Assembly (NCBI GenBank): GCA_020631075.1
Contig: JAHDHX010000003.1
Coordinates: 140,117 to 204,116, forward strand
Source of the DNA: Candidatus Altimarinota bacterium
GTDB lineage: Bacteria; Patescibacteriota; Gracilibacteria; UBA4473
Direction: 5' to 3'
DNA length: 64,000 nt
A model generated the notes under the pieces. It did no database searches and was not told the DNA's origin. It saw only the letters and a list, made by a program, of their open reading frames with translations. The translations under genes were made by a program, and so were the position numbers. The stretch's first letter is position 1. Every line of letters begins with the position of its first letter. Below are positions 36,616 through 46,824 of this stretch, piece by piece.

Positions 36616-37974
36616 TTAAGCCTTTATCTGATTGGTCGCCGTACGAGACTCTTCGCCTTTGTTTGGACGGGCATCGGTGTTTTTTACAATGTCATCATTT
36701 TCAGCCAGATACACCACTCCATTTTGTAGGTATAATTGCCCCTTCAAGCACCGCAATATTCGACTCTTTTCTCGTCCATTTCCGTTCGTCAGCACTTGCC
36801 GAATGTAGTCCAGCGGGGTCAGTTTTCGCTTGATCCCCGACTGATTATTCATCTCATTAAGCAGTGTGATTTGTCGCTTGATCTTACTATCAAGTTTCAG
36901 ATCTGTTTCTTTGAGTTCATGCACCATATTTACCAATGTATCGATAAGATTTTTCTCATTGATGTAGAGCTCTTTGCAACTCTGTTTTCCTCCCCATTTC
37001 GTGCATTTATAATACACATACCTCTTTGGTCCTGCTTTGCGTTGTCGCACATGCTCTTCTCCACATACGCCTGATCCACAGTTACCGCATTTAAGCAGTC
37101 GTGAGAAGTAGAATGTCTTCGCGCCCCATTTGCTTTTTTCATAGGTTGCCAATCGTTTTCTAACTTCCAAGAATTGTTCTTTCGTAATTAGTGGTTTGTG
37201 ATTTCCTTTGTACCAGTTTCCAGATTCGCGTGGATACTCAAACTCCCCGTAATAGAAAGTATCTTTAAAGATACGGTAAATCATACTCAGGGTTAGCTTT
37301 TTGCCACTTCTGGTTCGGAAGCCTTCATTGTAGGTTATTTCCCACGCCTCACGTCCACTTTTGTCTTCATCAGTAATTAAGTGGAAGAGTCTTTGGATGT
37401 GCTTGGCTTTGTCGTCATCTAAGATGATTTTACATTCACCGCGGATTCGACTCGGATCTCTTTTTATCTGATACCCGAGAGGCGGTAATCCAGGCTTTCT
37501 TCCACGCTCACAGGCCGCTCGCATTCCACGTTTGATGTTTTTCCCTCGGTTATCATTTTCCAGCTTTGCTTGGCTACAGAGGATCATGAGTAAGAACTTT
37601 TCATTGGGATTATTGTGGAAGGTTTGTCCGTGCGTACGAATCTCTTGCAAATGCTCTGCATCCATGAGGTCGACTATCTTTCCAAGGTCTCCTGCATTTC
37701 TACTCAACCTGTCTGGTGCCCAGGTTATGATTCCGTTGAAAAGTCCTGATTCAATATCTGCTAAAAGCTGATTGTACACAGGTCTATTCCCTACCGCTTT
37801 TGCGGATTTGGATTCTTGTCTTATCTCCACGACCTCAAGTTTCTCTTTTTGTGCTATCTCGAGCATTTCCCTGATTTGAGCTTCAATACTCATCGTTTGT
37901 TTCTCGTCACTTTCGGTAGATTTGCGAGCGTAGAGGCAATACTTTAATGGTATCTCTGATATATGTTCTGACAT
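36616..37974 (-). CDS. Large serine recombinase, second copy
   Basis: Same architecture as its neighbour: LYARKSTESDEKQ with nucleophile Ser19, TWAPDRLSRNAGDL, PLGYQIKRDPSRIRG, TFYYGEFEYPRESGNWYKGN, zinc ribbon (KCGNCGSGVCGEE...YYKC) and a longer C-terminal tail, 452 aa. The two proteins share many blocks word for word, so they arose by duplication or serial acquisition; they may act as a pair or belong to nested elements. It is separated from its neighbour by a 265-bp structured region. Confidence 0.92.
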   Translation of the reverse strand: MSEHISEIPLKYCLYARKSTESDEKQTMSIEAQIREMLEIAQKEKLEVVEIRQESKSAKAVGNRPVYNQLLADIESGLFNGIITWAPDRLSRNAGDLGKIVDLMDAEHLQEIRTHGQTFHNNPNEKFLLMILCSQAKLENDNRGKNIKRGMRAACERGRKPGLPPLGYQIKRDPSRIRGECKIILDDDKAKHIQRLFHLITDEDKSGREAWEITYNEGFRTRSGKKLTLSMIYRIFKDTFYYGEFEYPRESGNWYKGNHKPLITKEQFLEVRKRLATYEKSKWGAKTFYFSRLLKCGNCGSGVCGEEHVRQRKAGPKRYVYYKCTKWGGKQSCKELYINEKNLIDTLVNMVHELKETDLKLDSKIKRQITLLNEMNNQSGIKRKLTPLDYIRQVLTNGNGREKSRILRCLKGQLYLQNGVVYLAENDDIVKNTDARPNKGEESRTATNQIKA

Positions 37975-38021
37975 TTTGAATATGGGTTAGGTTACCCACA
38001 GTAATGTCAGGATGCCTCACG

Positions 38022-38531
38022 TTAGTCTATCAATCCAAGTTCCTCAAAAAACATATGCCATTCACAAATTTCCAAACAATTATCCGCCGCTCTTTTGATA
38101 CTATCAGAGAGTTTCTTATCCTTCATAAAATCGTGAGCTATTTGATTTCTAGTTTTGTGAACAAAAACTATTTTTTCGACTGTTTTTTTGTTTATAGGAA
38201 CTTTATCAGGAAATATTCCGTTTATGTCATTGTACATGATCCAAAATAATTTTAGTTTCCAGCTGGCGGAGTTATGTGACTTAAGGATATCTTTAGTTAT
38301 GTCTCTGTATCCACCAAGAAATTCCCGAACTTCATCATCAGATGCACCTGGTGGAAGTATTTCAGCAAGATGCTTTTCCGCGCGATAATCAATTTTCAGG
38401 TTATTATTAAAAATTTTATCACAACAAAATTCGATAAATTGAACGCCATATATCAACACTTTTTCAAATTCATTATTTTCAAACTGATTCTTCAATTCTT
38501 TGAACTTTGCGTTTAACTTGTTATTTTCCAT
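38022..38531 (-). CDS. HEPN-like protein linked to type III restriction genes
   Basis: 169 aa, helical and charged. Residues 128-133 are R-N-Q-I-A-H, the Rx4H motif that forms the catalytic site of HEPN-domain ribonucleases (RNxxAH variant as in DUF4145-type HEPN proteins). No signal peptide or membrane span. Its start overlaps the end of the Res gene by 11 bp, so it is translationally coupled to a DNA restriction helicase. HEPN RNases commonly act as toxins or abortive-infection effectors in defence loci. The family call rests on the motif and helical character; catalytic activity is inference. Confidence 0.6.
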   Translation of the reverse strand: MENNKLNAKFKELKNQFENNEFEKVLIYGVQFIEFCCDKIFNNNLKIDYRAEKHLAEILPPGASDDEVREFLGGYRDITKDILKSHNSASWKLKLFWIMYNDINGIFPDKVPINKKTVEKIVFVHKTRNQIAHDFMKDKKLSDSIKRAADNCLEICEWHMFFEELGLID

Positions 38532-41223
38532 GAATTTTTACTAAAAAAGAAAAGTCTTTACTTGGTGCTATGGCATCATGTGGAATCAAAAGATACTTCC
38601 AAGGTTTAATTGCAAACTCAGTAGCATATTTACAATAGAGATCTGCTGCTTTCTTTTTGGCTAACACATCCGCTGCTTCCATTTCTTTCTTCATCTTTGG
38701 CTCAACCATGTAAATAGCCTCGTTTGTTTCTACAATGAAATCTGGCTCATACAATTTTGATCCCTTATCCCAATAAATTGCGAACTGCTTGGGTGCAGGT
38801 CGAAGCCATTTGATGATACCACTTTGGGAGTCATTCTCGAGAAGGGTCGCAAAGTCTTTTTCTGTTTTGCTATCAAATTTATATTCGGGATGGCATGATT
38901 TCTTAAACCCGCCGAAGACTTTACTACGAATTTCTGAAGCCGTCTCAAATGATTGTGTATATGGATAAACAGGTTCTCCTTTAATTTTTTCAAATGTCTG
39001 TTTTTTAATCGGGACATAGTTTTCAACTACTGTTGGGATTAGCTCTAGTGGAGGCTCTTCTTTGTGCTTTCGCATTTGCTCCGTAATCATATCGCCGATA
39101 TCTCGCACTTTTCGTGAAACAGCGGAAGCGGTGGCGTCTTCATCTCCACCATTTACTTCCGATATTTTTTTGATTGCTTGGTTGGCAAGTTTGAAAAGCA
39201 GTGCCTTATTTGCATCATAAAGAATATCATCCGCATTAATTACCGCCCCAATGATTTGATGCGTTAATGGTTCATTTGATCGATACATTTTTGCTGTTAG
39301 CCTCTCGGCTTGTTTATCAGATTTTTCTAAAGACTTTGTTATAATTTCGTTTGTCCCAGGGCCAAAAGTGAAGTTTTTTACATCGAGATCAAAATCTGAA
39401 AACGAAAGTCCATCGTCTTCTCCCTCTTTGGGAGTGATGGTAATTCTCGGGATGTCGATCGTATTTTGGATATGATCCTCGACGGTTTGGTCGATGATAA
39501 GTGCGCAGGCTTTAATTTCTTCTTCAACAAAAAGTGAATTTTGATCACGGCTCATCAGTTTTTCTTTCGCTTTTGCGAGTAGTTTGGCTTTTTGCTCGCC
39601 TATTCTCAGATGTGCACTGGAAGCAGTATCACTTCCACTCTGCATAATCACTTCGTGCAGAATTTTCTTAGCTCCCAAGTTAACTTTCGCCGTTTTTTTG
39701 TCTGACTCATCCGCTATGGTTTCTATTCTTTTTTCTTCTTTTTTAATTTCTGTTTCAACGTTCGAATAGCTCTCAAAGACCTCTTTCGGCACATAGTTAG
39801 CAGAGGCATCAATGGTGATAATGTTTCCACGTTTGATGAGACTGTCTTCTTTATTCGCGGCATCTATGATGGCGTCATACTTGTCATGATGGACAATTGT
39901 CAGCCGATCTACATGCGTATCACCCACACGTTTGCCATACGGCAGACGGAGCCCACGCCCCAGTGTTTGCTCAGTTAGGGTTTTGCTGGCGGAGGTTCGG
40001 AGTGGAATGATTGTATAGAGATTTGTCACATCCCAGCCTTCTTTGAGCATATTGACGTGTATCACTACCTCGATTTTATTTTCGGGGCTTTCAAGTGTGA
40101 GTAACTGCTCTACGTTTTCTTCCTTCTCATCACCTTTTTGATTTGAGTGGATCTCCATCACTTTGCCCTGGTAATACCCATTGTAAAACGAAGAATCTTC
40201 CAGAATATTTTTTATTTCGGCGGCATGATGGGTGTCTTTTGCTACGACTAACACAAATGGTTTTACGATTTTCTGTTCGTTTTGACGTGCCCAGAGATCA
40301 AGCTTGGTTCGGGTGTCATTATGCAAGCGAATACCATCGAGCAACTTAATACGATCGAGCTCAAGCGGGCGATCTTTGAAATCTGCTGGCTCAAAGTTGG
40401 CTCGCGTAGCCACAAAAGGTTCTTTGACGTATCCGTCATTCATGGCGGCACTGAGCGGGTACTCATACACTACGTTTTTGAACTTTATCGATTTTGCGCC
40501 CTTTTCTATCTGTGGGGTGGCGGTGAGCTCTAGCCCGATGGCAGGGCGAAGCTCATTGATCACCTCCATGCCTCGCTTAGCACGATACTGATGCGATTCA
40601 TCCATAATTACCACCAAGTCATCCAACCCCGAAAGATAGTCAAAATATGACTCGCCAATGTACTCAGAAAGTTTTTTGATTTTGGGCGTACTGGTGCCTG
40701 ATGCTTTTTTGTTAATCTTTGAAATATTGAAGATGTTGATATGCACCACGTCATCATTCTTCAAGAGGCCCCCCACACTTGCCTTTTCATAATTATCACC
40801 GGTGATGATCACTGGCGGCGTCATTACAAATTTCCCGATACCCTTAAACACATATTTAGGGTGGGTGGGTTCGCTGAGGTCGGTAATCAGCTTGTTGTAA
40901 ATCGTAAGGTTCGGCGCCAAGACAAAAAAGTTCTTGATGCCTTTTTTCATATGCAGATAGGCAATGAATGCCCCCATTAGTCGGGTCTTGCCCACGCCTG
41001 TGGCGAGCGCAAAGGTGAGCGAAACAAAGTCTCGCTCAAAATCCGCACAGGTGGGATAGTTCTTTTTCACTTTGGCTATTTCTGCCACTGGGTCGGCATC
41101 GGGGTGCAGGTCGAGCGTGCGAGCGAGGTCAGCGAGTATCTGCAAGCTGTCTGCCTGTGGAGGGCGGAGTGACAGCACATTGCTGATTGTTCGCTGGACG
41201 TTGTCGTAATATTTTCGTTCCAT
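38521..41223 (-). CDS. res: Type III restriction enzyme, Res helicase-nuclease subunit
   Basis: Superfamily 2 helicase. Walker A ATGVGKT at residues 74-80, motif II as VIMDESHQY (DESH in place of DEAD/DEAH), motif III ELTATP, and motif VI-like TLGRGLRLPYGKR. The C-terminal ~150 residues hold a PD-(D/E)xK-type nuclease (EPDFIVETNEAIYMVEPKMK). 900 aa is normal for Res. It translocates and cuts DNA together with Mod. The ATG shares a base with the mod stop (TAATG), so both subunits are coupled. Confidence 0.9.
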   Translation of the reverse strand: MERKYYDNVQRTISNVLSLRPPQADSLQILADLARTLDLHPDADPVAEIAKVKKNYPTCADFERDFVSLTFALATGVGKTRLMGAFIAYLHMKKGIKNFFVLAPNLTIYNKLITDLSEPTHPKYVFKGIGKFVMTPPVIITGDNYEKASVGGLLKNDDVVHINIFNISKINKKASGTSTPKIKKLSEYIGESYFDYLSGLDDLVVIMDESHQYRAKRGMEVINELRPAIGLELTATPQIEKGAKSIKFKNVVYEYPLSAAMNDGYVKEPFVATRANFEPADFKDRPLELDRIKLLDGIRLHNDTRTKLDLWARQNEQKIVKPFVLVVAKDTHHAAEIKNILEDSSFYNGYYQGKVMEIHSNQKGDEKEENVEQLLTLESPENKIEVVIHVNMLKEGWDVTNLYTIIPLRTSASKTLTEQTLGRGLRLPYGKRVGDTHVDRLTIVHHDKYDAIIDAANKEDSLIKRGNIITIDASANYVPKEVFESYSNVETEIKKEEKRIETIADESDKKTAKVNLGAKKILHEVIMQSGSDTASSAHLRIGEQKAKLLAKAKEKLMSRDQNSLFVEEEIKACALIIDQTVEDHIQNTIDIPRITITPKEGEDDGLSFSDFDLDVKNFTFGPGTNEIITKSLEKSDKQAERLTAKMYRSNEPLTHQIIGAVINADDILYDANKALLFKLANQAIKKISEVNGGDEDATASAVSRKVRDIGDMITEQMRKHKEEPPLELIPTVVENYVPIKKQTFEKIKGEPVYPYTQSFETASEIRSKVFGGFKKSCHPEYKFDSKTEKDFATLLENDSQSGIIKWLRPAPKQFAIYWDKGSKLYEPDFIVETNEAIYMVEPKMKKEMEAADVLAKKKAADLYCKYATEFAIKPWKYLLIPHDAIAPSKDFSFLVKIHGK

Positions 41224-43022
41224 TAGGCGGCTTGGCTAAAGAGATCGGTTTGTGTTGGTGCATCATCTGCTGGGGTCATAGCGTCGTCGATGCTGTTGGC
41301 TCCGGGTATTTCTTCTACGTTGAGGCTATAGTCTTCTTTGCCAAACTCACACCGCCCCAGCACGGCTTTGGGGATTTTTTTGAGGGTGATGTTTGGGTAA
41401 CGTGTGCGGCAGGCGGTCTGGAACGCCCCTGCACATATCACCAAGCTTTCGGTTTCGGTCATTTGCTCGTGGATTCTATCCAGTTTCTCCACCGTTAGCA
41501 TCTGCGTGGTGGTGTATATGTAAGCGTTTTCGGTGCTTTGCCCTTGTTTCCAATACATCTGAGCATCAGGCGCATAGTTAAACCCCTCGTGCTTGGCCAT
41601 GGCGTGGGCGAGCATAGCGGGGTTATATTTCGGGTTTATGACTTCTATGCCGTACTCATCTCTCACTATTAGCGTCGGTGCCAACTCATATACGGTAAAC
41701 CCACCACCCCCCTGCCAGTTGACCGCTTTGGTTATGCCCCCCGCATCTTCCCCGTTGACTACCTTTTGCAGGCGCGGCACACAGTGCGTCTGGGCATGGT
41801 CACCCAGCTCTATCCCTATCCACCGTCGGTTCATCTTGTGCGCCACTGCGGCCGTGGTGCCTGAGCCCAGGAACGAGTCGAGGACGAGATCACCAGGTTT
41901 AGTTGCCATTTTTATACAACGAGAAACTAATTTCTCTGGTTTTTTACCATTAGGGAATTGAACAGAGCCTTCTTTAGTTAAATTCTTAGTTTCTCCTGTA
42001 AAATCCCAATATGTACCTTGTAGTTCCTTTTTACATAGTACACCTTCTTTAATCTCTGATACATCTTTTAACCATGCAAGCAATCTAAAACTATTGCCCT
42101 TGTAGAATTGCTCATACATCATTCCCTTATTTTTACCAGATCTTGGGACGTACTCGATTGAATAAAAGTCTCCTACATGATTTAAGTCACTTACTTTTTC
42201 CATAACTCTTGGTCGAATAGAACTTTGAGGCATTGCAGTTTGAAAACAGTCTTTAGAATATTTTTTATAGACTTCTTTCTCAGTTAATTTTTCTTCCTTA
42301 ATAAGCTGATTTATTGATTTAAATACTGGATTTAATCTTTCAAAAATTTTTATCTCATCACCAGCCCCATCAACGGTTGAGCCAATATAATTCTTTTCAC
42401 CTGGATTAACTAATACTGATGTATACTTCCAACTTTTACCTTGCTCTCTATAAGATTCTACTAATTTATGAATAGGAATGTAATCATATGCTGACTTAAA
42501 TGAACTAAATTCAACATAATTTTTTGTGTACACATGTATATATTCTACATTCTTCTTTAGTTTTTTATCTTCCCCACCTCCTGAAGCTCCTGCTATATTT
42601 TTCATATTCACAGATACTGTGTTTATGAAGTTGCTTCGCCCAAACACTTCATCCATCATCACTTTCAAATAAGCCATTTCAGCATCATCAATCTGCACAA
42701 ATATAACTCCATCTTTGCTCAGCAGGCTCCGCAGCAGCACCAGCCGCGCGTGCATCAGGTTTAGCCACACGCTGTGCTCGACTCCGTCGTCATAGTGCTC
42801 AAACGCATTGCCCGTGTTGTACGGCGGGTCTATATAGATGCACTTTACCTTGCCCGCGTAGTCTTGCTCGAGTGCTTTGAGCGCCAGCAAATTGTCACCG
42901 TGTATCAGCATATTACCGCTGCTCGCGTCACCATGCGTCGCGGTCGGCAAAAGGATCCGTGGCTCTAGGCGAGGGTTATCGCCTTTACCGATCCAGGTGA
43001 GTTCAAGTTTTTGTTTCATCAT
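41223..43022 (-). CDS. mod: Type III restriction-modification methyltransferase, Mod subunit
   Basis: N6-adenine methyltransferase of the beta class: DPPYNTG (residues 65-71) precedes the SAM-binding LDSFLGSGTTAAVAH. The ~300 residues between them hold the AT-rich, probably variable target-recognition domain (from about 42000 to 42700 the DNA is more AT-rich than the rest of the gene), typical of domain exchange in mod genes. A C-terminal ~170-residue tail follows. It gives site recognition and protective methylation for the Res subunit encoded directly downstream. Confidence 0.92.
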   Translation of the reverse strand: MMKQKLELTWIGKGDNPRLEPRILLPTATHGDASSGNMLIHGDNLLALKALEQDYAGKVKCIYIDPPYNTGNAFEHYDDGVEHSVWLNLMHARLVLLRSLLSKDGVIFVQIDDAEMAYLKVMMDEVFGRSNFINTVSVNMKNIAGASGGGEDKKLKKNVEYIHVYTKNYVEFSSFKSAYDYIPIHKLVESYREQGKSWKYTSVLVNPGEKNYIGSTVDGAGDEIKIFERLNPVFKSINQLIKEEKLTEKEVYKKYSKDCFQTAMPQSSIRPRVMEKVSDLNHVGDFYSIEYVPRSGKNKGMMYEQFYKGNSFRLLAWLKDVSEIKEGVLCKKELQGTYWDFTGETKNLTKEGSVQFPNGKKPEKLVSRCIKMATKPGDLVLDSFLGSGTTAAVAHKMNRRWIGIELGDHAQTHCVPRLQKVVNGEDAGGITKAVNWQGGGGFTVYELAPTLIVRDEYGIEVINPKYNPAMLAHAMAKHEGFNYAPDAQMYWKQGQSTENAYIYTTTQMLTVEKLDRIHEQMTETESLVICAGAFQTACRTRYPNITLKKIPKAVLGRCEFGKEDYSLNVEEIPGANSIDDAMTPADDAPTQTDLFSQAA

Positions 43023-43194
43023 GCTTGAGCAGATTACTCAAACACAGGGGTTTCTCAACACACAATATTTCCCTTATCTTGCTTTACTTTTTGAACGTTT
43101 GCGGTGTATATTAGACATGAAGAAAGTAACCCTTATCTTCTTCTGCTTACCCAAGCAAGGTGTGTATGACTGAGGAACTCGGGCGTACGCACCG

Positions 43195-43233
43195 AAAAAA
43201 GGCAAGCCACTAGGGATTCCTGGAGACTTGTCC
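43195..43233 (-). terminator. Terminator between the DUF3800 and mod genes
   Basis: An imperfect hairpin (GGACAAG...CTTGCC outer stem, CCAGG/CCTAG inner stem) followed on the minus strand by TTTTTT. It separates an upstream four-gene transcript from mod-res-HEPN. A T run on the other side could make it bidirectional. The remaining gap to mod contains a TAATAT box (43108-43113) that may serve mod. Confidence 0.55.
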
Positions 43234-43237
43234 TTTT

Positions 43238-43969
43238 TTATGGGAAAATTTTGTAACCATATTTCGCTATATCACAACAGCGTCCTCCATAAAATTTAGG
43301 TTTCAATATTTGAAAGGCTTGTGAATTGCGACTATTCCCTAATACCTCTCTTGTTATAGGATAAACAACCAGGTCTGCAATCTGTGCTCCTTTATTTTCT
43401 TTTGTCACAAAATTTAGATTTTCTTGAGGGAAAGTAGATTCAAATCTTGAACTTGAAATATAACCATTCCCATTCTCTTTGAGTCGTTTAAATATTCTGG
43501 AAAGATCTTTTATGTTTTCGGTTCTTCTTTCTAAAAAAAGCTCAACAGTTGCATCTTTATGATATAAAAAATGCTGAATTCGTTCAATAACAAATTGAAA
43601 TGACAGATCATACGGGCAACCTGGTGTAACATACTTTTGCTTATGTTCTTGGGTTTTAATAACACTTGCAATCAAGGTAAAATCTAAAGATTGGAAAAAA
43701 TTAGATACATTACCTGCAAATGAATCAAATTTTGGCTTTGTATTTAAGATTGAAAAAACACCCTTCTGCTTTCTAAGCTCTGAAGAATGGAAAATAGTAT
43801 CAGCGCTAAAACCGTTATCTACCTTTAATTTATCAAAGCCTAGTAAAGCCTCCTCAAAATACTTTCTTTCAAAGATTAAAGCAGCAAGTCCAAACACAGG
43901 ATATTCTGGATCAATATTGTCTAAATTGGGTGATCCACTTTCATCAAAAAACACTATATAATCTGTCAT
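43238..43969 (-). CDS. DUF3800-family protein
   Basis: Begins MTDYIVFFDESGSPNLDN; the FFDESG motif with its Asp/Glu is the hallmark of DUF3800, a family with an RNase H-like fold often found next to defence genes. An Asp near the C-terminus (QIADLVVYPITRE) fits the conserved QxADxxa block with a metal ligand. 243 aa is typical. It overlaps the SNF2 gene end by a few bases. Possibly a nuclease; no activity is established for most members. Confidence 0.85.
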   Translation of the reverse strand: MTDYIVFFDESGSPNLDNIDPEYPVFGLAALIFERKYFEEALLGFDKLKVDNGFSADTIFHSSELRKQKGVFSILNTKPKFDSFAGNVSNFFQSLDFTLIASVIKTQEHKQKYVTPGCPYDLSFQFVIERIQHFLYHKDATVELFLERRTENIKDLSRIFKRLKENGNGYISSSRFESTFPQENLNFVTKENKGAQIADLVVYPITREVLGNSRNSQAFQILKPKFYGGRCCDIAKYGYKIFP

Positions 43970-46824
43970 CTCAATTCCCAATTAATAATAAATAAATCCT
44001 GCACAGTCACATTGTGCTGCATTCGGGCTTCTATGTCACCCAGCAGCTTTTCTTTCTGCTGGTCTACTTTGTCTTGCTCTGCATACAGGTTCATTCGCAG
44101 CTCATTGCGCCGTTTTTCGAGTGATTTTATTTCCCGCTGAGCTTTTACTTTGGCTTCCAGCTTAGTGATTTTTCTGGCTTCTGTCTTTCTTGTTTTAAGG
44201 TCTTTTTCGAGCTGTTGGAGTTTATATTCAAGACTTTTCTTTACGTCCTCTGCCCACTTATCCATTTTTTCCAGTTCCTGATCAAAGAAGTTCACATTCC
44301 GTGATTCCACTTTCTCTAAATATACTTTTACCTTTTCCTTTTGTTTTACAGATAGGTCTGATGGTACATTTTGATTTGTGCTTTGAACGGAAGCCGCCAG
44401 GTGAAATATTCGCTTTGCGTGTTCATCTGATAAAACCTGCCCCTGCTCATCTATCATTGTGACTATGATCTCATCCTCAGATTCAAGTGAATCTATGCTT
44501 ACCTTTTGTACTATCATCCAACCTGATTCTCCTCGTATATCTTCTAAAATACTAACCTTCGTAGACGTGGATGCGTAGTCGAAAATAAGCTTTACAGTAG
44601 GTGTATTCTCACTCTTTGCCTTGGTTAAAACCCCTTGAGCCAATTCGTGCCCAAATCGATATTTATGTGCATTTGGCGGATTATTATGCAGAGAATATTG
44701 CCCCAGATCGGCATTTACACCAGAAGGCATCGTATGAAGGTCAAATACATGCTCAGATTCATCAAAGTTTGCATATTCTGCCAACACGGATTTCGTCACT
44801 TCCCAGAGGTATTTTTTCGATCGATCAAGATTTTTCTTACTTTCAGATAGGTTTACCTTGAGCTTTTCATGCACCTCTTCATCGAAGTGCTCTAGTAGTT
44901 TATTCCGCGTGCTAAGCATCTTTTCATCTATTTGCGTTGTAAGATCCTGCCGCAATTCATCAAATGCCGCCGTAATTTCTTTCGGGTTACGGCACTTTGT
45001 TAATATTTCACTAATTCGTTTCTCAAAGTCTACTCCAGAGCCAATTGCCCCCAGCACCTCATCGCTCGCCCCAAACACTCCATCAAACAGCTGGAACTTT
45101 AAGCTCAAAAGTTCATATACCCTTTTGTCTGCTTCATTTTTCTGGTTTAAGAAATTCACGACTACCACATCATGTTTTTGCCCATATCGGTGGCATCGGC
45201 CAATTCGCTGCTCGATACGCTGAGGGTTCCACGGCAAATCATAATTTACCAGTAGGCTACAAAATTGAAGATTTATTCCTTCAGCGGCGGCTTCGGTTGC
45301 AATCATAATCTCAGCCTCATCACGAAAATAATCAACGATAGCAGCACGCATATCCGCTGTTTTTGACCCTGTTACTCGATCCGTATCTTTGAATTTTTGA
45401 GTCCATTGCTGGTAAATCTCTTTTGATGGCTTGTCATTATTCGAACCATTGAAGAGAACGAGCTTCCCCCTGTATCCATTCTTTTGCAAAAAATCAGATA
45501 AATAGATCTGCGTCCGCACAGATTCGGTGAAAATTATAGCTTTTCTTTGGCCTCCATTTTTTTCGTTTTGCTCAAATGCTTTTTCAAGTGCAACCAAGAG
45601 AGCATCAGCTTTGGCATTGTGCTGAATAGAATTTGCAAGTTCGTAAAACTCAAGAAGTTCATCTCTCTCTTGCTCAATAAGATGCATGTCTTCAGCCGTT
45701 AATACTTTTGGAACTTCTTGGTTTTCCTCATCACCCCATTCATCTTTTAGTTCTGTATAGATTTCAAAGTCGGCTTCTATTTCTTCTGGCAAATCATCTT
45801 CAAAGGCGGATTCTTTGAGAAGCTTATTGAGTTTGTTAGCTAGTCCTTTCAGCGTTCGTGTAATCGCAAAGCTAGAGGAGGCAAGGAGCTTCCGGAGTAT
45901 AAGAGTAATCAAATGCCTTTGGGCTGTTGGAAGAGCATACAGATTCGGTTTTCTCAAGTATTCAGAAACTAAATCATAGAGAGCAAATTCATCTTGGGTT
46001 GGCTCAAATTCTTCTGTAATGGCAATTCTTTTCGTGTAAGGCACATACTCTACCACTTGCCTCCTGAGCGTTCTGTGGCAAATTGGAGAAATCCGTTGCT
46101 TTAAATCATAAAATGCATCGCCACCGTCTTCTAGACGAACAAATTGTTGCTTAAAACTTTTCTGATCCCCAAATACATGATCATCAATAATGCTGACAAG
46201 TCCATAGAGCTCCATGAGTGAGTTCTGTAGTGGTGTTGCTGTCAGGAGAAGCTTTGGAGCATGATCTATAGCTCTCTTAATTGCTTTTGCAATTTTGTTG
46301 TCCGTGCGATAAACATTTCGAAGTCTGTGTGCTTCATCGACAATTACTAAATCCCAATTAATTGCTTTAATTAGGGCTTCTTTTGAACGAGCAAAATGAT
46401 AGGAGCATAATACAATTTTATTTTGTTCAAACGGGTTAATCACTCCTATTTTAGCCATTTTATTGAATGACTGCCCCTCTAAAATGATTGAGGGAATATA
46501 GAACTTATCCATTAGTTCTTGGCTCCATTGCTTCCGAAGGTTTGATGGAAGGATGATCAATATTTTTCGTTTCTGCTCCGCCCATTTTTGGCTCAGCACA
46601 ATTCCTGCTTCAATGGTTTTTCCGAGTCCAACCTCATCTGCTAAAATAGCCCCTTTGGAAAAGGGAGACCGAAAAGCAAAGAGCGAACCTTCAATTTGAT
46701 GCGGATTCAAGTCTACTTTGGCGTCATACAAACTGCGTGTAAATTTATCGATTGAACTTCCTGGGCTTCTTTTTGTGATTTCTTCTGCATAGAGCTTTGC
46801 ATGATAATTAGTTATTTTTTTCAT
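43966..46824 (-). CDS. SNF2-family helicase/translocase
   Basis: Superfamily 2 Swi2/Snf2 ATPase related to RapA/HepA. Walker A region DEVGLGKT at 63-70, DEAH at 163-166, LLLTATPLQN, and in the second lobe IATEAAAEGINLQFCSLLVN and NPQRIEQRIGRCHRYGQ. The last ~300 residues are mainly coiled coil (lysine/glutamate-rich). 952 aa. SNF2 proteins act as DNA translocases and appear in defence systems such as DISARM and Zorya. It overlaps both neighbours (17 bp with DUF2779, a few bases with DUF3800), so all are probably produced together. Confidence 0.9.
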   Translation of the reverse strand: MKKITNYHAKLYAEEITKRSPGSSIDKFTRSLYDAKVDLNPHQIEGSLFAFRSPFSKGAILADEVGLGKTIEAGIVLSQKWAEQKRKILIILPSNLRKQWSQELMDKFYIPSIILEGQSFNKMAKIGVINPFEQNKIVLCSYHFARSKEALIKAINWDLVIVDEAHRLRNVYRTDNKIAKAIKRAIDHAPKLLLTATPLQNSLMELYGLVSIIDDHVFGDQKSFKQQFVRLEDGGDAFYDLKQRISPICHRTLRRQVVEYVPYTKRIAITEEFEPTQDEFALYDLVSEYLRKPNLYALPTAQRHLITLILRKLLASSSFAITRTLKGLANKLNKLLKESAFEDDLPEEIEADFEIYTELKDEWGDEENQEVPKVLTAEDMHLIEQERDELLEFYELANSIQHNAKADALLVALEKAFEQNEKNGGQRKAIIFTESVRTQIYLSDFLQKNGYRGKLVLFNGSNNDKPSKEIYQQWTQKFKDTDRVTGSKTADMRAAIVDYFRDEAEIMIATEAAAEGINLQFCSLLVNYDLPWNPQRIEQRIGRCHRYGQKHDVVVVNFLNQKNEADKRVYELLSLKFQLFDGVFGASDEVLGAIGSGVDFEKRISEILTKCRNPKEITAAFDELRQDLTTQIDEKMLSTRNKLLEHFDEEVHEKLKVNLSESKKNLDRSKKYLWEVTKSVLAEYANFDESEHVFDLHTMPSGVNADLGQYSLHNNPPNAHKYRFGHELAQGVLTKAKSENTPTVKLIFDYASTSTKVSILEDIRGESGWMIVQKVSIDSLESEDEIIVTMIDEQGQVLSDEHAKRIFHLAASVQSTNQNVPSDLSVKQKEKVKVYLEKVESRNVNFFDQELEKMDKWAEDVKKSLEYKLQQLEKDLKTRKTEARKITKLEAKVKAQREIKSLEKRRNELRMNLYAEQDKVDQQKEKLLGDIEARMQHNVTVQDLFIINWELR

